This document shows, piece after piece, positions 55,176-64,000 of a stretch of DNA of 64,000 bases (the stretch's first letter is position 1; the number at the start of each line of letters is the position of its first letter). The DNA is taken from contig NZ_AP022620.1 in the NCBI RefSeq assembly GCF_010731855.1, positions 2,852,001 to 2,916,000 on the forward strand. The letters are read 5' to 3'. The notes under the pieces were generated by a model. The model was given only the letters and a program-made list of their open reading frames with translations, made no database searches and had not been told where the DNA came from. Source of the DNA: Mycolicibacterium anyangense (lineage in GTDB: Bacteria; Actinomycetota; Actinomycetes; Mycobacteriales; Mycobacteriaceae). The translations under genes and the position numbers were made by a program.

Positions 55176-56024
55176 CTACCGCTGCTGGAAGTAGCTCAGC
55201 AGTCGCAGGATCTCGATGTACAGCCAGACCAGCGTCACGGTCAGGCCGAGTGCCACGCCCCAGGCTGCCTTCTCCGGCGCGCCGGCGCGGATCATCTGGT
55301 CGGCGGCGTCGAAGTCGATCAGGAAGCTGAAGGCTGCCAACGCGATGCAGACCAGGGAGAAGACGATCGCGATGGTGCCGCCGGAGCGCAGGCCCATGCC
55401 CGCACCGCCGCCGACGCCGAACATCGACAGCAGGAAGTTGCCCAGCATCAGCACCAGGACACCGACCATGCCGGCGACCAGCATGCGGGTGAACTTCGGG
55501 GTGACCCGGATGGCGCCGGTCTTGTAGACCACGAGCATGCCGATGAACACACCGATGGTGCCGAGGATCGCCTGCCCGATCAGTGCACCGGCGTTGGCGC
55601 CGGACACCACCAGATTGGCGAGCACGAACGAGATCGCGCCCAGGAACAGCCCCTCGAGCGCGGCGTAGCTCAGCACGATGGCCGGGTTGTCCTGCTTACG
55701 CCCGAACGTCGCGATCAGCACCAGAGCCAGGCCGCCGAGCGATCCGACCAGGGTGAACGGCATGGCCAGCGCCAGGTTGGACGAGACCAAGAAGTAGGAG
55801 ACGACGGCGACGACCGACAGCACACCGAGGGTGATGCCGGTCTTGGTGACGACGTCGTCGATCGTCATGGGCCGCGAGACACCGGTCTGCGGCGGGTACT
55901 GCGTGGTGTAAGGGTCGGCCTGATACGCCACCTGCTGTGCACCGGCTACGCCGCTGCCGAACTGCGCATATCCACCCTGCTGCTTGGGCAGCGAGCGAAA
56001 TATGGGGTTGCTGGTCTCCCGCAC
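55176..56024 (-). CDS. Bax inhibitor-1/YccA-type membrane protein (Rv1072-like)
   Basis: The 282-residue protein has a cytosolic N-terminus (70 residues) and seven membrane helices with the BI-1 pattern (PAIVLSYAALEGLFLGAISF and FSFLIDFDAADQMIRAGAPEKAAWG, containing the paired aspartates of the Ca2+/H+ site). Actinobacterial members are poorly studied. A terminator follows. Confidence 0.9.
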   Translation of the reverse strand: MRETSNPIFRSLPKQQGGYAQFGSGVAGAQQVAYQADPYTTQYPPQTGVSRPMTIDDVVTKTGITLGVLSVVAVVSYFLVSSNLALAMPFTLVGSLGGLALVLIATFGRKQDNPAIVLSYAALEGLFLGAISFVLANLVVSGANAGALIGQAILGTIGVFIGMLVVYKTGAIRVTPKFTRMLVAGMVGVLVLMLGNFLLSMFGVGGGAGMGLRSGGTIAIVFSLVCIALAAFSFLIDFDAADQMIRAGAPEKAAWGVALGLTVTLVWLYIEILRLLSYFQQR

Positions 56025-56240
56025 CGTTGGTCCTCTCCTGGAAGTCGATCAACACACCGCTAACGAACGGTCCTGCGGCCGGGTTCCCGGAAAAGTCACG
56101 AACTTCCCTGAACTTCCCGCTGTCCCCGACCGTACAAAGCCCGACCTTACCTGTGAGACCTCTGTGGTGGGGTCTCGATCGAGATCGGCCGGGTGGTAAA
56201 ACTAGGACATCCAACCTTTCGAGAGAAGGAACTCAACGCC

Positions 56241-57287
56241 GTGACGGCTGATTCCGACGACATCCTCACCCGGGTCGACGGCCACGTCGGCCGCGTGACA
56301 CTCAATCGGCCCAAGGCCATCAACTCGCTGACCCACCACATGGTCACCGTCCTCGACCGGGTGCTCACCGAATGGGCCGGCGACCCCGCCATCACCGCCG
56401 TGGTGCTCGACGGCGCCGGCGAGCGCGGGCTGTGCGCCGGCGGTGACGTCGTCGCCGTCTATGAGAGCGCGAAGGCCGGAGGCGAGGACGTCCGCCGGTT
56501 CTGGTGGGACGAGTACCGCCTCAACGCCAGGATCGGCCGCTACCCCAAGCCCTACGTCGCGATCATGGACGGCATCGTCATGGGCGGCGGCGTGGGCGTC
56601 TCGGCGCACGGCAACGTCCGCGTCGTCACCGACCGCTCCAAGATCGGGATGCCCGAGGTCGGCATCGGGCTGATCCCCGACGTCGGCGGCACCTACATCC
56701 TGTCCCGGGCGCCGGGCCTGCTGGGACTGCACGCCGCACTCAGCGGCGCGCCCTTCACCGGGGCCGACGCCATCGCGCTGGGCTTCGCCGACCGCTACGT
56801 GCCGCACGAGAAGCTGGCGGCGTTCACCGCCGCGGTCGGCGGCGCCGGCACCGAAGCCGCGATCGAGAGCTTCGCCACCGAGCCGCCACCGAGTCATCTT
56901 CTGGCCCAACGACACTGGGTCGACGAATGCTACGCCGCACCGACTCTCGCCGGGATCCTCGACGCCCTGCGCGGGCACGGAGATCCCGCCGCCAACGAGG
57001 CGGCTGACCTGATCGCCTCCCGCTCCCCCATCGCCGCCTCGGTCACATTGGAAGCCATCAGGCGTGCCGGGGACCTGCCGACCCTCGAAGACGTCCTGGT
57101 GCAGGAGTACCGGGTGTCGTGCGCGGCCAGCCGCTCGCACGACCTGGTCGAGGGCATCCGCGCCCAGATCATCGACAAGGATCGCAACCCGACGTGGTCC
57201 CCCTCGTCACTGGCCGCGGTGACCGAGGAGGATGTGCAGGGCTACTTCGCGCCGGCCGATCCCGACCTGACCTTCGAGGAGGACTAG
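56241..57287 (+). CDS. echA9: Enoyl-CoA hydratase/3-hydroxyisobutyryl-CoA hydrolase family (EchA9-like)
   Basis: This 348-residue crotonase-fold protein has [19 protein letters not shown] and [21 protein letters not shown], followed by [14 protein letters not shown], the Glu and Asp pattern of 3-hydroxyisobutyryl-CoA hydrolase. Valine catabolism is the expected pathway. The GTG at 56241 follows a GAAGGA ribosome site. It overlaps echA8 by one base and is likely cotranscribed. Confidence 0.9.
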   Translation: MTADSDDILTRVDGHVGRVTLNRPKAINSLTHHMVTVLDRVLTEWAGDPAITAVVLDGAGERGLCAGGDVVAVYESAKAGGEDVRRFWWDEYRLNARIGRYPKPYVAIMDGIVMGGGVGVSAHGNVRVVTDRSKIGMPEVGIGLIPDVGGTYILSRAPGLLGLHAALSGAPFTGADAIALGFADRYVPHEKLAAFTAAVGGAGTEAAIESFATEPPPSHLLAQRHWVDECYAAPTLAGILDALRGHGDPAANEAADLIASRSPIAASVTLEAIRRAGDLPTLEDVLVQEYRVSCAASRSHDLVEGIRAQIIDKDRNPTWSPSSLAAVTEEDVQGYFAPADPDLTFEED

Positions 57288-58060
57288 TGAATTACGAGAC
57301 CATCCTGGTGGACCGCGACGAGCGAGTCGGCACCATCACCCTGAACCGCCCGCAGGCGCTCAATGCCCTCAACACCCAGGTCATGAATGAAGTGACCACG
57401 GCCGCAGCCGAATTCGACGCCGATCCCGGTATCGGCGCGATCATCCTCACCGGCAGCGAGAAGGCCTTCGCCGCCGGCGCCGACATCAAGGAGATGGCGA
57501 CGCTGTCGTTCTCCGAGGTGTTCGACGCCGACTTCTTCGCCGCCTGGGGCAAGCTGGCCGCTGTTCGCACCCCCACGATTGCCGCGGTTGCCGGCTATGC
57601 GCTCGGCGGCGGTTGCGAGCTCGCCATGATGTGTGACTTGCTGATCGCCGCCGACTCCGCCAAGTTCGGCCAGCCCGAGATCAAGCTCGGCGTGCTGCCC
57701 GGCATGGGCGGCTCGCAGCGGCTGACCCGCGCGATCGGCAAGGCCAAGGCGATGGACCTGATCCTCACCGGACGCACCATCGACGCCGCCGAGGCCGAGC
57801 GCAGTGGGCTGGTCTCGCGGGTGGTTCCGGCTGCCGATCTCCTGACCGAGGCCAAGGCGGTGGCGACGACGATCTCGCAGATGTCGCGCTCGGCGGCCCG
57901 GATGGCCAAGGAGGCCGTCAACCGGTCCTTCGAGTCCACCCTCACCGAGGGCCTTCTCTACGAGCGCCGGCTGTTCCACTCCGCGTTCGCCACCGAGGAC
58001 CAGACCGAGGGCATGGCCGCGTTCACCGAGAAGCGCCCTGCGAACTTCACGCACCGATAA
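57287..58060 (+). CDS. echA8: Enoyl-CoA hydratase EchA8
   Basis: This 257-residue crotonase has both catalytic glutamates in [15 protein letters not shown] and [15 protein letters not shown], and the oxyanion hole in [11 protein letters not shown]. The GTG at 57287 overlaps the echA9 stop by one base. It is a short-chain beta-oxidation hydratase, expected to act with the nearby thiolase. Confidence 0.93.
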   Translation: MNYETILVDRDERVGTITLNRPQALNALNTQVMNEVTTAAAEFDADPGIGAIILTGSEKAFAAGADIKEMATLSFSEVFDADFFAAWGKLAAVRTPTIAAVAGYALGGGCELAMMCDLLIAADSAKFGQPEIKLGVLPGMGGSQRLTRAIGKAKAMDLILTGRTIDAAEAERSGLVSRVVPAADLLTEAKAVATTISQMSRSAARMAKEAVNRSFESTLTEGLLYERRLFHSAFATEDQTEGMAAFTEKRPANFTHR

Positions 58061-58070
58061 AGTTCTCCGG

Positions 58071-59762
58071 GTGAGCGAAGCCGAGGTCGCAACCGAAGAG
58101 CCTGCCCCGCCCACCCCCGAAGAGCCCAAGCCGGATTGGTGGCAGCGCCGCTACACCTTCACCGGTACCGCTGTCGGCATGGTGTTCCTGTGGCTGTCGC
58201 TGACACCGTCGCTGCTCCCGCGCGGGCCGCTGTTCCAGGGACTGGTCAGCGGCGCGGCCGGCGCCATCGGTTACGGCCTGGGGGTGTTCGGGGTCTGGCT
58301 GGTGCGGTTCATGCTGTCGCGCCCGGCCAGCCCGCGGGCGCCGCGCTGGGCGTGGCCGATCCTGGTGGTGGCAGCCGTCATCGGCCTGGTGTTCTCCGTC
58401 TACTGGTTCCACGTCTGGCAGGACGAGGTCCGCGACCTGATGGGTGTGCCACGGCTGAAGTGGTTCAACTACCCGCAGGCCGCCATCATCGCGGTGATCG
58501 TGCTGTTCGCCTTCGTCGAAATCGGCCAGCTCATCGGCAAACTCATCAGGTTCCTGGTATCCAAGCTCAATCGCTTTGCCCCGCCGCGGGTTTCAGCCGT
58601 CGTGGTGGTGGCGCTGCTACTCAGCCTGAGCATCTCACTGCTCAACGGCGTCGTCGTCAAACAGACAATGGCGTTCCTCAACAAGACATTCGCCTCGGTC
58701 AACGACGAGCTGGATCCGGACAACCCGGCGCCGACCACCCCACTGCGTTCCGGCGGCCCCGGCTCGCTGGTCACCTGGGACAGCCTCGGCCATCAGGGCC
58801 GCGTGTTCGTGGCCGGCGGCCCCAGCGTCGAACAGCTCACCACGTTCAACGGCGCACCGGCCGTCGAACCCATCCGGGCCTACGCCGGGAAGAACTCCGC
58901 CCCCGACATCCGCGCCACCGCCGATTTGGCGGCCCGTGAACTGGAGCGGACCGGCGGGTTCACACGCAAGGTCATCGCGGTGGCGACGACGACGGGCACC
59001 GGCTGGATCAACGAGGCCGAGGCCTCCGCGCTGGAATACATGTACAACGGCGACACCGCGATCGTGTCGATGCAGTACTCCTTCCTGCCCAGCTGGCTGT
59101 CCTTCCTGGTGGACAAGGAGAACGCCCGCCAGGCGGGGCAGGCGCTGTTCGAAGCGGTCGACGAGCGACTGCGCGCCATCCCCGAGGCGCAGCGGCCCAA
59201 GATCGTGGTGTTCGGCGAGAGCCTGGGCTCCTTCGGCGGCGAGGCACCGTTCCTGAGCCCCAACAACATCATTGCCCGCACCGACGGCGCCTTGTTCAGC
59301 GGTCCGACTTTCAACAACACGATGTGGGAGTACGTCACCGAGAACCGCGACGAGGGCACCCCGATGTGGCTGCCGACGTTCGACGACGGGGCGAACATCC
59401 GATTCGCCGCCCGCCCCGACAACCTGGCGCGACCGGACAAGCCGTGGGGCGATCCCCGCATCGTCTACCTACAACACGCCTCGGATCCGATCACGTGGTG
59501 GAACCCCGATCTGCTGTTCGCCGAACCGGATTGGCTGCGCGAACCGCGCGGTTACGACGTCTCCCCCGATATGAACTGGATTCCGGTGGTGACGTTCCTG
59601 CAGGTGTCGGCGGACATGGCGGTGGCCATCGACGTACCCGACGGGCACGGGCACCGCTATGTGCGCGACGTGGTCAACGCGTGGGCCGCCATCTTGCAGC
59701 CGCCGGGCTGGACGCCGGGCAAGACCGAGAAGCTGCGCGGGATCGTCAACGCGCCGGAGTAG
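58071..59762 (+). CDS. Membrane alpha/beta-hydrolase family protein (Rv1069c-like)
   Basis: The 563-residue protein has four to five N-terminal membrane helices (about 35-200) and an extracytoplasmic C-terminal hydrolase domain. The nucleophile serine is in VVFGESLGSFGG. Later segments HASDPITWWNPDLLF and GHGHRYVRDVVNAW provide candidate Asp/His. It belongs to the Abhydrolase_9 type found in actinobacteria. The GTG start at 58071 lies 10 bp after echA8. It overlaps the convergent rhodanese gene by 17 bp. Confidence 0.85.
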   Translation: MSEAEVATEEPAPPTPEEPKPDWWQRRYTFTGTAVGMVFLWLSLTPSLLPRGPLFQGLVSGAAGAIGYGLGVFGVWLVRFMLSRPASPRAPRWAWPILVVAAVIGLVFSVYWFHVWQDEVRDLMGVPRLKWFNYPQAAIIAVIVLFAFVEIGQLIGKLIRFLVSKLNRFAPPRVSAVVVVALLLSLSISLLNGVVVKQTMAFLNKTFASVNDELDPDNPAPTTPLRSGGPGSLVTWDSLGHQGRVFVAGGPSVEQLTTFNGAPAVEPIRAYAGKNSAPDIRATADLAARELERTGGFTRKVIAVATTTGTGWINEAEASALEYMYNGDTAIVSMQYSFLPSWLSFLVDKENARQAGQALFEAVDERLRAIPEAQRPKIVVFGESLGSFGGEAPFLSPNNIIARTDGALFSGPTFNNTMWEYVTENRDEGTPMWLPTFDDGANIRFAARPDNLARPDKPWGDPRIVYLQHASDPITWWNPDLLFAEPDWLREPRGYDVSPDMNWIPVVTFLQVSADMAVAIDVPDGHGHRYVRDVVNAWAAILQPPGWTPGKTEKLRGIVNAPE

Positions 59763-60126
59763 CCAGCCCGAGGGCGGCCAGTGCCTCGTATCCGCCGACG
59801 ACGTCGGTGGCCCGGTGCAGGCCGAGGTCCTGCAGGGCGGCGGCCGCCAGGCTGGAGGTGTAGCCCTGCTGGCAGAGCACCACCCACTCGACGTCGTCGT
59901 CGACGGCCTCGGGCAGCCGGGCGTCACTGGTCGGGTCGCAGCGCCACTCCAGCACGTTGCGTTCGATCAGCAGCGCGCGAGGGAACTCGCCTTCGGCGGC
60001 GCGCTGGGCGGCGGGCCGGATATCGACCAGGATCGCCCCGCGCTCCAGCGCGGCGGGCACCTCATCGGCCTGCAGGCGATGTAGCCGGGCCCGGGCCGCC
60101 GCCAGCAGATCGTCGACGCGGCTCAT
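59746..60126 (-). CDS. Rhodanese-like sulfurtransferase
   Basis: This single-domain 126-residue rhodanese has the active cysteine in VLCQQGYTSSLAA, a six-residue loop for sulfur transfer, and ILVDIRPAAQRAAEGEFP. The ATG at 60126 is coupled by a 4-bp overlap to the cysteine dioxygenase gene, suggesting that it handles sulfite or sulfane sulfur derived from cysteine. Confidence 0.9.
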   Translation of the reverse strand: MSRVDDLLAAARARLHRLQADEVPAALERGAILVDIRPAAQRAAEGEFPRALLIERNVLEWRCDPTSDARLPEAVDDDVEWVVLCQQGYTSSLAAAALQDLGLHRATDVVGGYEALAALGLATPAR

Positions 60127-60683
60127 CCGCCTTCGGGTCCGTCGGTCAGCTCGGTCCGGGTGCGCCGCAACGTATTGCGCTGCGTCACTTCGTAGTACGA
60201 CATCGCTGTCAGCGGCGGCGAATAGGCGTGCACGCTCAACGTGATCGATTCGGGCTCGGCAAGGGCCGGCGCACCCACCACGTCGTGCACCCAACCCAGC
60301 GGAAAGGCCGCCTGGTCCCCCGCGTCCAGCCGTCGGCGGCGCAGATCTTGCCCGTCCCAACGGAATTCGTGCAGGGCACCGGAGATCACCGTCAACGCGC
60401 CGAGCGATCCGCCGTGGTCGTGCAGTTCTGTGGTGTGGCCGGGCACCCAGCTGATCAGCCAGACGTCGAGTTCGTCGTCGGCGTGCAGACGGGTGTACCA
60501 GCGCTGGTCGGACGGTGGGCCGCCGGCCGGCAGCAGGGTGTCGAACTCGCCGCCCAGCACGCCGTCGGCGAACAGATCGGTGGTGTGCAACAGGTCGGGC
60601 AGCCGCAGCCGGGTGGGCGCCGAGACGGCGGGCAGGACGGGCGGGAAATTGGTGACGGCACGAGCGGTGCTCGAGAACGGCAT
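60123..60683 (-). CDS. Cysteine dioxygenase family protein
   Basis: This 186-residue cupin has the iron-binding pattern in TELHDHGGSLGALTV (HxH) and the third histidine in PLGWVHDV. These fit cysteine dioxygenase, which oxidises cysteine to cysteine sulfinate. The ATG at 60683 begins MPFSSTARAV. It overlaps rhodanese by 4 bp in a two-gene cysteine catabolism operon. Confidence 0.87.
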   Translation of the reverse strand: MPFSSTARAVTNFPPVLPAVSAPTRLRLPDLLHTTDLFADGVLGGEFDTLLPAGGPPSDQRWYTRLHADDELDVWLISWVPGHTTELHDHGGSLGALTVISGALHEFRWDGQDLRRRRLDAGDQAAFPLGWVHDVVGAPALAEPESITLSVHAYSPPLTAMSYYEVTQRNTLRRTRTELTDGPEGG

Positions 60684-60796
60684 GGGGGGTGACTCCGGAA
60701 TGGCAGGGGTGGTTCGGGGGCGGGTACTAGACCCGACAACACTCCCGAGAACCGGCACGCTCCGACATGGCCGCCAGTGTTGCATAGATTGATGGC

Positions 60797-61240
60797 ATGC
60801 GCCGTGACCGATGTCGTTCGCTGACCGCTGCCACGACGATCGTGGCGGCCCTCACCGCGGCCCTGATGGCCTGCTCGTCCGGCGGTGGCGGCAATGCCAC
60901 CTCCAAGGCCCCGGCACCGGCCAGCCCGGCCGAACCGACCGCCCAGGAGGGCGCGCCCACTGAGCCGATCGGGGTGTCGCCGGACGGCGTGACCACCAAG
61001 GTCGACGTTCCAGCCGAATCCACCGAAGAGCAGTACGCGCAGGCCTGCATGGCCACCAAGGCCTGGATGGAATCGCGGGGCGGCGATCCCACCACGCTGG
61101 TGGAGGCGGCGCTGAAGGAACTGCAGTCCAGTGCCAAGCCCAGCCCGCAGACGTTCAACAAGACGTGGACCGAGCTGTCCACCCCACAGCAGGCCGCGGT
61201 GATCATCGCGGTGCGCGCCGCCAGCCAGGGCGGGTGTTGA
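60797..61240 (+). CDS. lpqV: Putative lipoprotein LpqV
   Basis: The 147-residue protein has a signal peptide (LTAATTIVAALTAALMAC) and lipobox LMAC, predicting lipidation at Cys25. A disordered Gly/Ala/Pro region precedes a helical domain of about 90 residues. Synteny matches lpqV (Rv1064c). The function is unknown. Confidence 0.87.
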   Translation: MRRDRCRSLTAATTIVAALTAALMACSSGGGGNATSKAPAPASPAEPTAQEGAPTEPIGVSPDGVTTKVDVPAESTEEQYAQACMATKAWMESRGGDPTTLVEAALKELQSSAKPSPQTFNKTWTELSTPQQAAVIIAVRAASQGGC

Positions 61241-61316
61241 CGGTCACAGCCGGAAAAGATTCACGGCTAGCAAAAGTCGCTGTGCACCCCTGGGTACCCA
61301 CGACCAGCACAATGGT

Positions 61317-62291
61317 GTGATGGCGACTGGACAGGTTGCGCTGGCACTCGGCAGCGGAGGTGCGCGGGGTTACGCGCACATCGGCGTGATCGACGAACTG
61401 CGGGACCGCGGCTATGAGGTCGTCGGGGTCGCAGGTTCATCGATGGGTGCCCTCGTCGGCGGTTTGCACGCCGCCGGCTCGCTGGACGAATTCGCGGACT
61501 GGGCAAAGACTTTGACCCAGCGAGCGGTATTGCGCCTACTCGACCCGTCCATCACCGCCGCCGGCGTGCTGCGGGCGGAGAAGATCCTGGACGCGGTGCG
61601 CGACATCCTGGGTGAGGCCTGCATCGAGGACCTTCCGATCCCCTATACCGCGGTGGCCACCGACCTGATCACCGGTAAGTCGGTGTGGTTGCAACGCGGG
61701 CCGGTCGACGCCGCGATCCGGGCGTCGATCGCCATCCCCGGGGTGATCGCGCCGCACGTCCTCGATGGCCGGCTGCTGGCCGACGGCGGCATCCTCGATC
61801 CGGTACCGATGGCGCCGATCGCCGCGGTCAAGGCCGATCTGACCATCGCGGTCAGTCTCGGCGGCGGCCCCGACGCAGCCACTGAGCCGGCCGGCAGTGC
61901 CGAGTCCAAGCCCACCACCGAGTGGCTCAACCGGCTGCTGCGCAGCACGTCGGCGCTCCTGGAGACGGCGCCGGCGAAGTCGGTGCGCAACCGGTTCGGC
62001 AGCGCGGACGACTCCGCCGAGGCGGCCGAGTCCGACGACGGAACCGAGCAGTTCGTGGACAGTTCCCGGGATGCCGGGCTCCCCAAGCTCGGCAGCTTCT
62101 CGGTGATGAACCGCACCATCGACATCGCGCAGTCCGCTCTGGCCCGCCATCAGCTGGCCACCTACCCGCCCGACCTGTTCATCGAGGTGCCCCGGACAGC
62201 TTGCCGGAGCCTGGACTTCCACCGCGCCGCCGAGCTGATCGACCTCGGCCGGGAGCTCACCGCCCGGAAGCTGGACCAAGGAACTCCGTGA
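61317..62291 (+). CDS. Patatin-like phospholipase (Rv1063c-like)
   Basis: The 324-residue protein has the patatin serine lipase motif GSSMG (about residue 42), the oxyanion loop GSGGARGYAHIGVI and the catalytic Asp in DGG (LLADGGILDPVPM). Start GTG 61317 or ATG 61320. It converges on a second patatin gene with a 35-bp overlap. Its neighbour differs in sequence, so the pair is not a recent duplicate. Confidence 0.9.
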   Translation: MMATGQVALALGSGGARGYAHIGVIDELRDRGYEVVGVAGSSMGALVGGLHAAGSLDEFADWAKTLTQRAVLRLLDPSITAAGVLRAEKILDAVRDILGEACIEDLPIPYTAVATDLITGKSVWLQRGPVDAAIRASIAIPGVIAPHVLDGRLLADGGILDPVPMAPIAAVKADLTIAVSLGGGPDAATEPAGSAESKPTTEWLNRLLRSTSALLETAPAKSVRNRFGSADDSAEAAESDDGTEQFVDSSRDAGLPKLGSFSVMNRTIDIAQSALARHQLATYPPDLFIEVPRTACRSLDFHRAAELIDLGRELTARKLDQGTP

Positions 62292-63120
62292 CGGCGGCCG
62301 CCACCCGGCGGCCCTGTTCGCGACCGGCCGTGGCGGACGGCACCCGACAGACCGGGTCCAGTGGGTTGGGCCCGAACGCGGCCAGTGCCGCCTCGTCGGC
62401 GTACACCGCGAAGGTGCGGGCGCTGAAGTCGGCGATCTCGGAGGCGGTGCCGGCCCCGAATGCGGCCGGTGCGAACTCCCCCGCCGGAACCAGCACCACC
62501 GCGGTATCGCAGTCGGCGGCCACCGCGGTGTGCACCGAGCTGCTGACCCCGCCGTCCATGTAGCGGCGTCCGCCGATGGTGACCGGAGGCCAGGCGCCGG
62601 GCACGGCACAGCTGGCGGCGACGGCATCGACGAGCGACACCCCGGATGCCCGGTCGAAGACCGCCAGCTCGCCGGTGGCGATGTCGATGGCGGTGATGCG
62701 CAGGTCGCGCTGCGGCCAGTCATGGCTGGGCAGGCGCGCTTCGATCACCCGCCGGCGGACGGGTTCGGCGACGGTCGGGGTGGCGGCCGCGACGGCACCA
62801 ATGCGGCGCAGCTTGGCCTGCAGTGCACCGGGTTCGGCCATCGCACTCAGGAACAGCTCGGCGATGCTGTCGATGTCGACGCCGGGATCCAATTCGCTCG
62901 AGGACGGCGCTATTTGGCGTTCATAGAGCTCGTCGAGCGGCATCGTGCTGCTGATCTGGGCGGCCACGGTGGATCCGGCGGAGGTACCGACGAGCACATC
63001 GGAGTCCAGCAGGGTGCGGGCGGTGTCCGGCGCTTCGTCGGCAATGCCGCGCAGGATCCCGGTCTCCCAGGCGATCCCGGCCAGGCCGCCGCCGGCCAGG
63101 ATCAAGGCTCGTGTCGTCAC
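62257..63120 (-). CDS. Patatin-like phospholipase (Rv1062-like)
   Basis: The GTG at 63120 gives 287 residues starting VTTRALILAGGGLAGIAWETG. The nucleophile is in VGTSAGSTVAAQ (GxSxG), the oxyanion loop at GGGLAG and the catalytic Asp in MDGGVSSSVHT. It is coupled to the upstream membrane protein by a 4-bp GTGA overlap. Confidence 0.9.
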   Translation of the reverse strand: MTTRALILAGGGLAGIAWETGILRGIADEAPDTARTLLDSDVLVGTSAGSTVAAQISSTMPLDELYERQIAPSSSELDPGVDIDSIAELFLSAMAEPGALQAKLRRIGAVAAATPTVAEPVRRRVIEARLPSHDWPQRDLRITAIDIATGELAVFDRASGVSLVDAVAASCAVPGAWPPVTIGGRRYMDGGVSSSVHTAVAADCDTAVVLVPAGEFAPAAFGAGTASEIADFSARTFAVYADEAALAAFGPNPLDPVCRVPSATAGREQGRRVAAAVTEFLGPASGR

Positions 63121-63509
63121 AGCCTCGCAGTGTGCCAGAAACTGAGGGCGGCCCCCGTGAGACCGACGCACAGGGCGATGAACGAGATCATCGACACCGT
63201 CTGGAACCAGCGGGTGCCGGCCACGTTGCGGGAGAACGCCATCGGGATGAAGGATGCCGGATTCACCACCACACCGAGGAGAACGAGCACTCCGATGACC
63301 GTCGGCAGATCGGGCACAGCGAGACCGGTGGCGATCGAGACGACGCCCATCACTATCCAGTCGAGATGGACCTGACGCACCCGCGTCGGGTCCACCACCC
63401 CCACCTTCTTGAGCAGTTCGGGCTTGTCGACGGCCACCAGTAGGGCAAATCCCGACCACGCGCCGGCTACCAATGAGATCAGTCCGACGCCGATCAGTAT
63501 GTGAGACAT
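63117..63509 (-). CDS. Small membrane protein, unknown
   Basis: This 130-residue protein has about four hydrophobic segments (ILIGVGLISLVAGAWSGFAL, IVMGVVSIATGLA, IGVLVLLGVVVNPASF and MISFIALCVGLTGAAL). I do not recognise the family. The stop overlaps the patatin gene by 4 bp, so they form one transcript. An ATG start (MSHILIG) is used. Confidence 0.75.
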   Translation of the reverse strand: MSHILIGVGLISLVAGAWSGFALLVAVDKPELLKKVGVVDPTRVRQVHLDWIVMGVVSIATGLAVPDLPTVIGVLVLLGVVVNPASFIPMAFSRNVAGTRWFQTVSMISFIALCVGLTGAALSFWHTARL

Positions 63510-63527
63510 CGAGTTTCCCTGTCCGCC

Positions 63528-64000
63528 TTACTCATGGAACGTCACCGAGCTGCGGCGCGTCCGATTGACCCGCAGTTCGAACACATCCGGCCGGGAGTAG
63601 TGGCCCGCGACGTCGAGATCGTGTTTGAAGCTGTTCGTCGCTGCGAGCGGAAGGTCGACCAGGATGGTCTCGGGCTTGCCGAAAAGTGGTGGTAAAAGCC
63701 AGGATCCGTCCGGGGCGATCACGGCCGAGCCGCCGTCGAACAACACGTCGGAGTCAGCCGCATCCGGACCGAGACCCGCCCGGAAACTGTCGACCAGTTC
63801 GGCGGGCACATCGTCGACGGTGAGGTAGTTGCCCACGGCCAGCACGAAGCACCGTCCTTCGAAGGCATATCCGCGGGAGATGGTGTGGTGCATGTCGGGC
63901 ATGTCGGGCCAGCACGCGACGTGGATCTGCTCGCCTTGGGCGTGCAGCGCCTGACGCGCCAAGGGGTGGAAGTGCTCCCAGCAGATCAGCCCGCCTACCC
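63528..64000 (-). CDS. Nitrilase/carbon-nitrogen hydrolase, C-terminal part
   Basis: The frame remains open to the window edge, so the 5' end is missing. At the edge the residues read VGGLICWEHFHPLARQ, the nitrilase active-site cysteine motif (LICWExxxPLAR). The internal TTG at 63962 is not a true start. FVLAVGNYLTV and DGGSAVIAPDGSWLLPPLF are also typical. The missing N-terminal Glu and Lys of the triad must lie outside the window. Nitrile hydrolysis is expected; the substrate is unknown. Confidence 0.87.
   Translation of the reverse strand, partial: VGGLICWEHFHPLARQALHAQGEQIHVACWPDMPDMHHTISRGYAFEGRCFVLAVGNYLTVDDVPAELVDSFRAGLGPDAADSDVLFDGGSAVIAPDGSWLLPPLFGKPETILVDLPLAATNSFKHDLDVAGHYSRPDVFELRVNRTRRSSVTFHE

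Noticed and set aside
61317..63120. Patatin genes as a recent tandem duplication
   Set aside because: They are convergent and differ in sequence outside the catalytic motifs, so an old pair is more likely.
1..64000. tRNA or rRNA genes at the integration site or in gaps
   Set aside because: No tRNA-like T-loop motif with matching stems or rRNA-like conserved stretch was seen in any intergenic region.

Overview
The window is chromosomal DNA from a mycobacterium, most likely a rapid-growing, non-tuberculous Mycolicibacterium-type species. High GC, GTG/ATG starts, 4-bp start/stop overlaps and mycobacterium-specific genes (mca, desA2, phoH2, a Pra-like proline-rich antigen, an lpqV-like lipoprotein, a PGRS repeat protein) all point there. 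From memory, the gene order largely follows the M. tuberculosis Rv1112-to-Rv1062 segment read backwards: ychF, Rv1111c-like, ispH, Rv1109c-like, xseA, xseB, 3beta-HSD; then glpX, fum; deacetylase, phoH2, desA2, glyA, coaA; PGRS; short-chain prenyl synthase, hemolysin III, DUF255, mca, greA, metB, pra, cbs, lipU, fadA3, BI-1, echA9, echA8, rhodanese, lpqV and two patatins.

Layout. 1-2.8 kb: one lower-GC gene for an unknown 899-residue membrane protein. It is bracketed by two 25-bp copies of the last codons of ychF, the pattern left by integration at a gene's 3' end. 2.8-12.7 kb: ychF, a basic proline/arginine-rich membrane protein, ispH, a lipid-droplet-associated protein, exonuclease VII, 3beta-hydroxysteroid dehydrogenase, two lipoproteins and a two-gene dehydrogenase operon. 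Both dehydrogenase units carry a KstR-type operator (TnnAACnnGTTnnA), suggesting steroid-responsive expression. 12.7-20.8 kb: AI-2E-type permease, a secreted alanine-rich protein, the metNIQ methionine importer, a DUF222/HNH protein and a PAS-GGDEF cyclase. 20.8-33.9 kb: dienelactone hydrolase, a DUF4245 protein, glpX, fumarase, an HxlR regulator divergent from a carboxymuconolactone-decarboxylase-like gene, an antiporter, a NodB deacetylase, phoH2 with a 47-codon upstream partner, desA2, a long-form glyA, a DUF885 protein and coaA.

33.9-39.5 kb looks accessory. It holds a triplicated 61-bp hairpin repeat, a small unknown gene, two paralogous small membrane proteins, an unknown polytopic membrane protein and a secreted PGRS protein that lacks a PE domain. 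39.5-51.8 kb returns to conserved order: prenyl synthase, hemolysin III, ketosteroid-isomerase-like protein, DUF255 protein, mca, greA, GPP34, metB, two RDD proteins, cbs and lipU. metB, cbs, mca, metNIQ, and the cysteine dioxygenase/rhodanese pair at 60 kb make sulfur metabolism a recurring theme. 51.9-64 kb holds an SGNH hydrolase, fadA3, a DUF559-type protein beside a 20-bp perfect inverted repeat, a BI-1 protein, echA9/echA8, an alpha/beta-hydrolase, cysteine dioxygenase and rhodanese, lpqV, two convergent patatins, a small membrane protein and a nitrilase cut by the window edge.

I saw no rRNA, tRNA, CRISPR array, insertion sequence or complete prophage. No gene-free stretch exceeds 300 bp; the longest is about 257 bp, upstream of greA. 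Names rest on motifs and remembered families; no database search was run.
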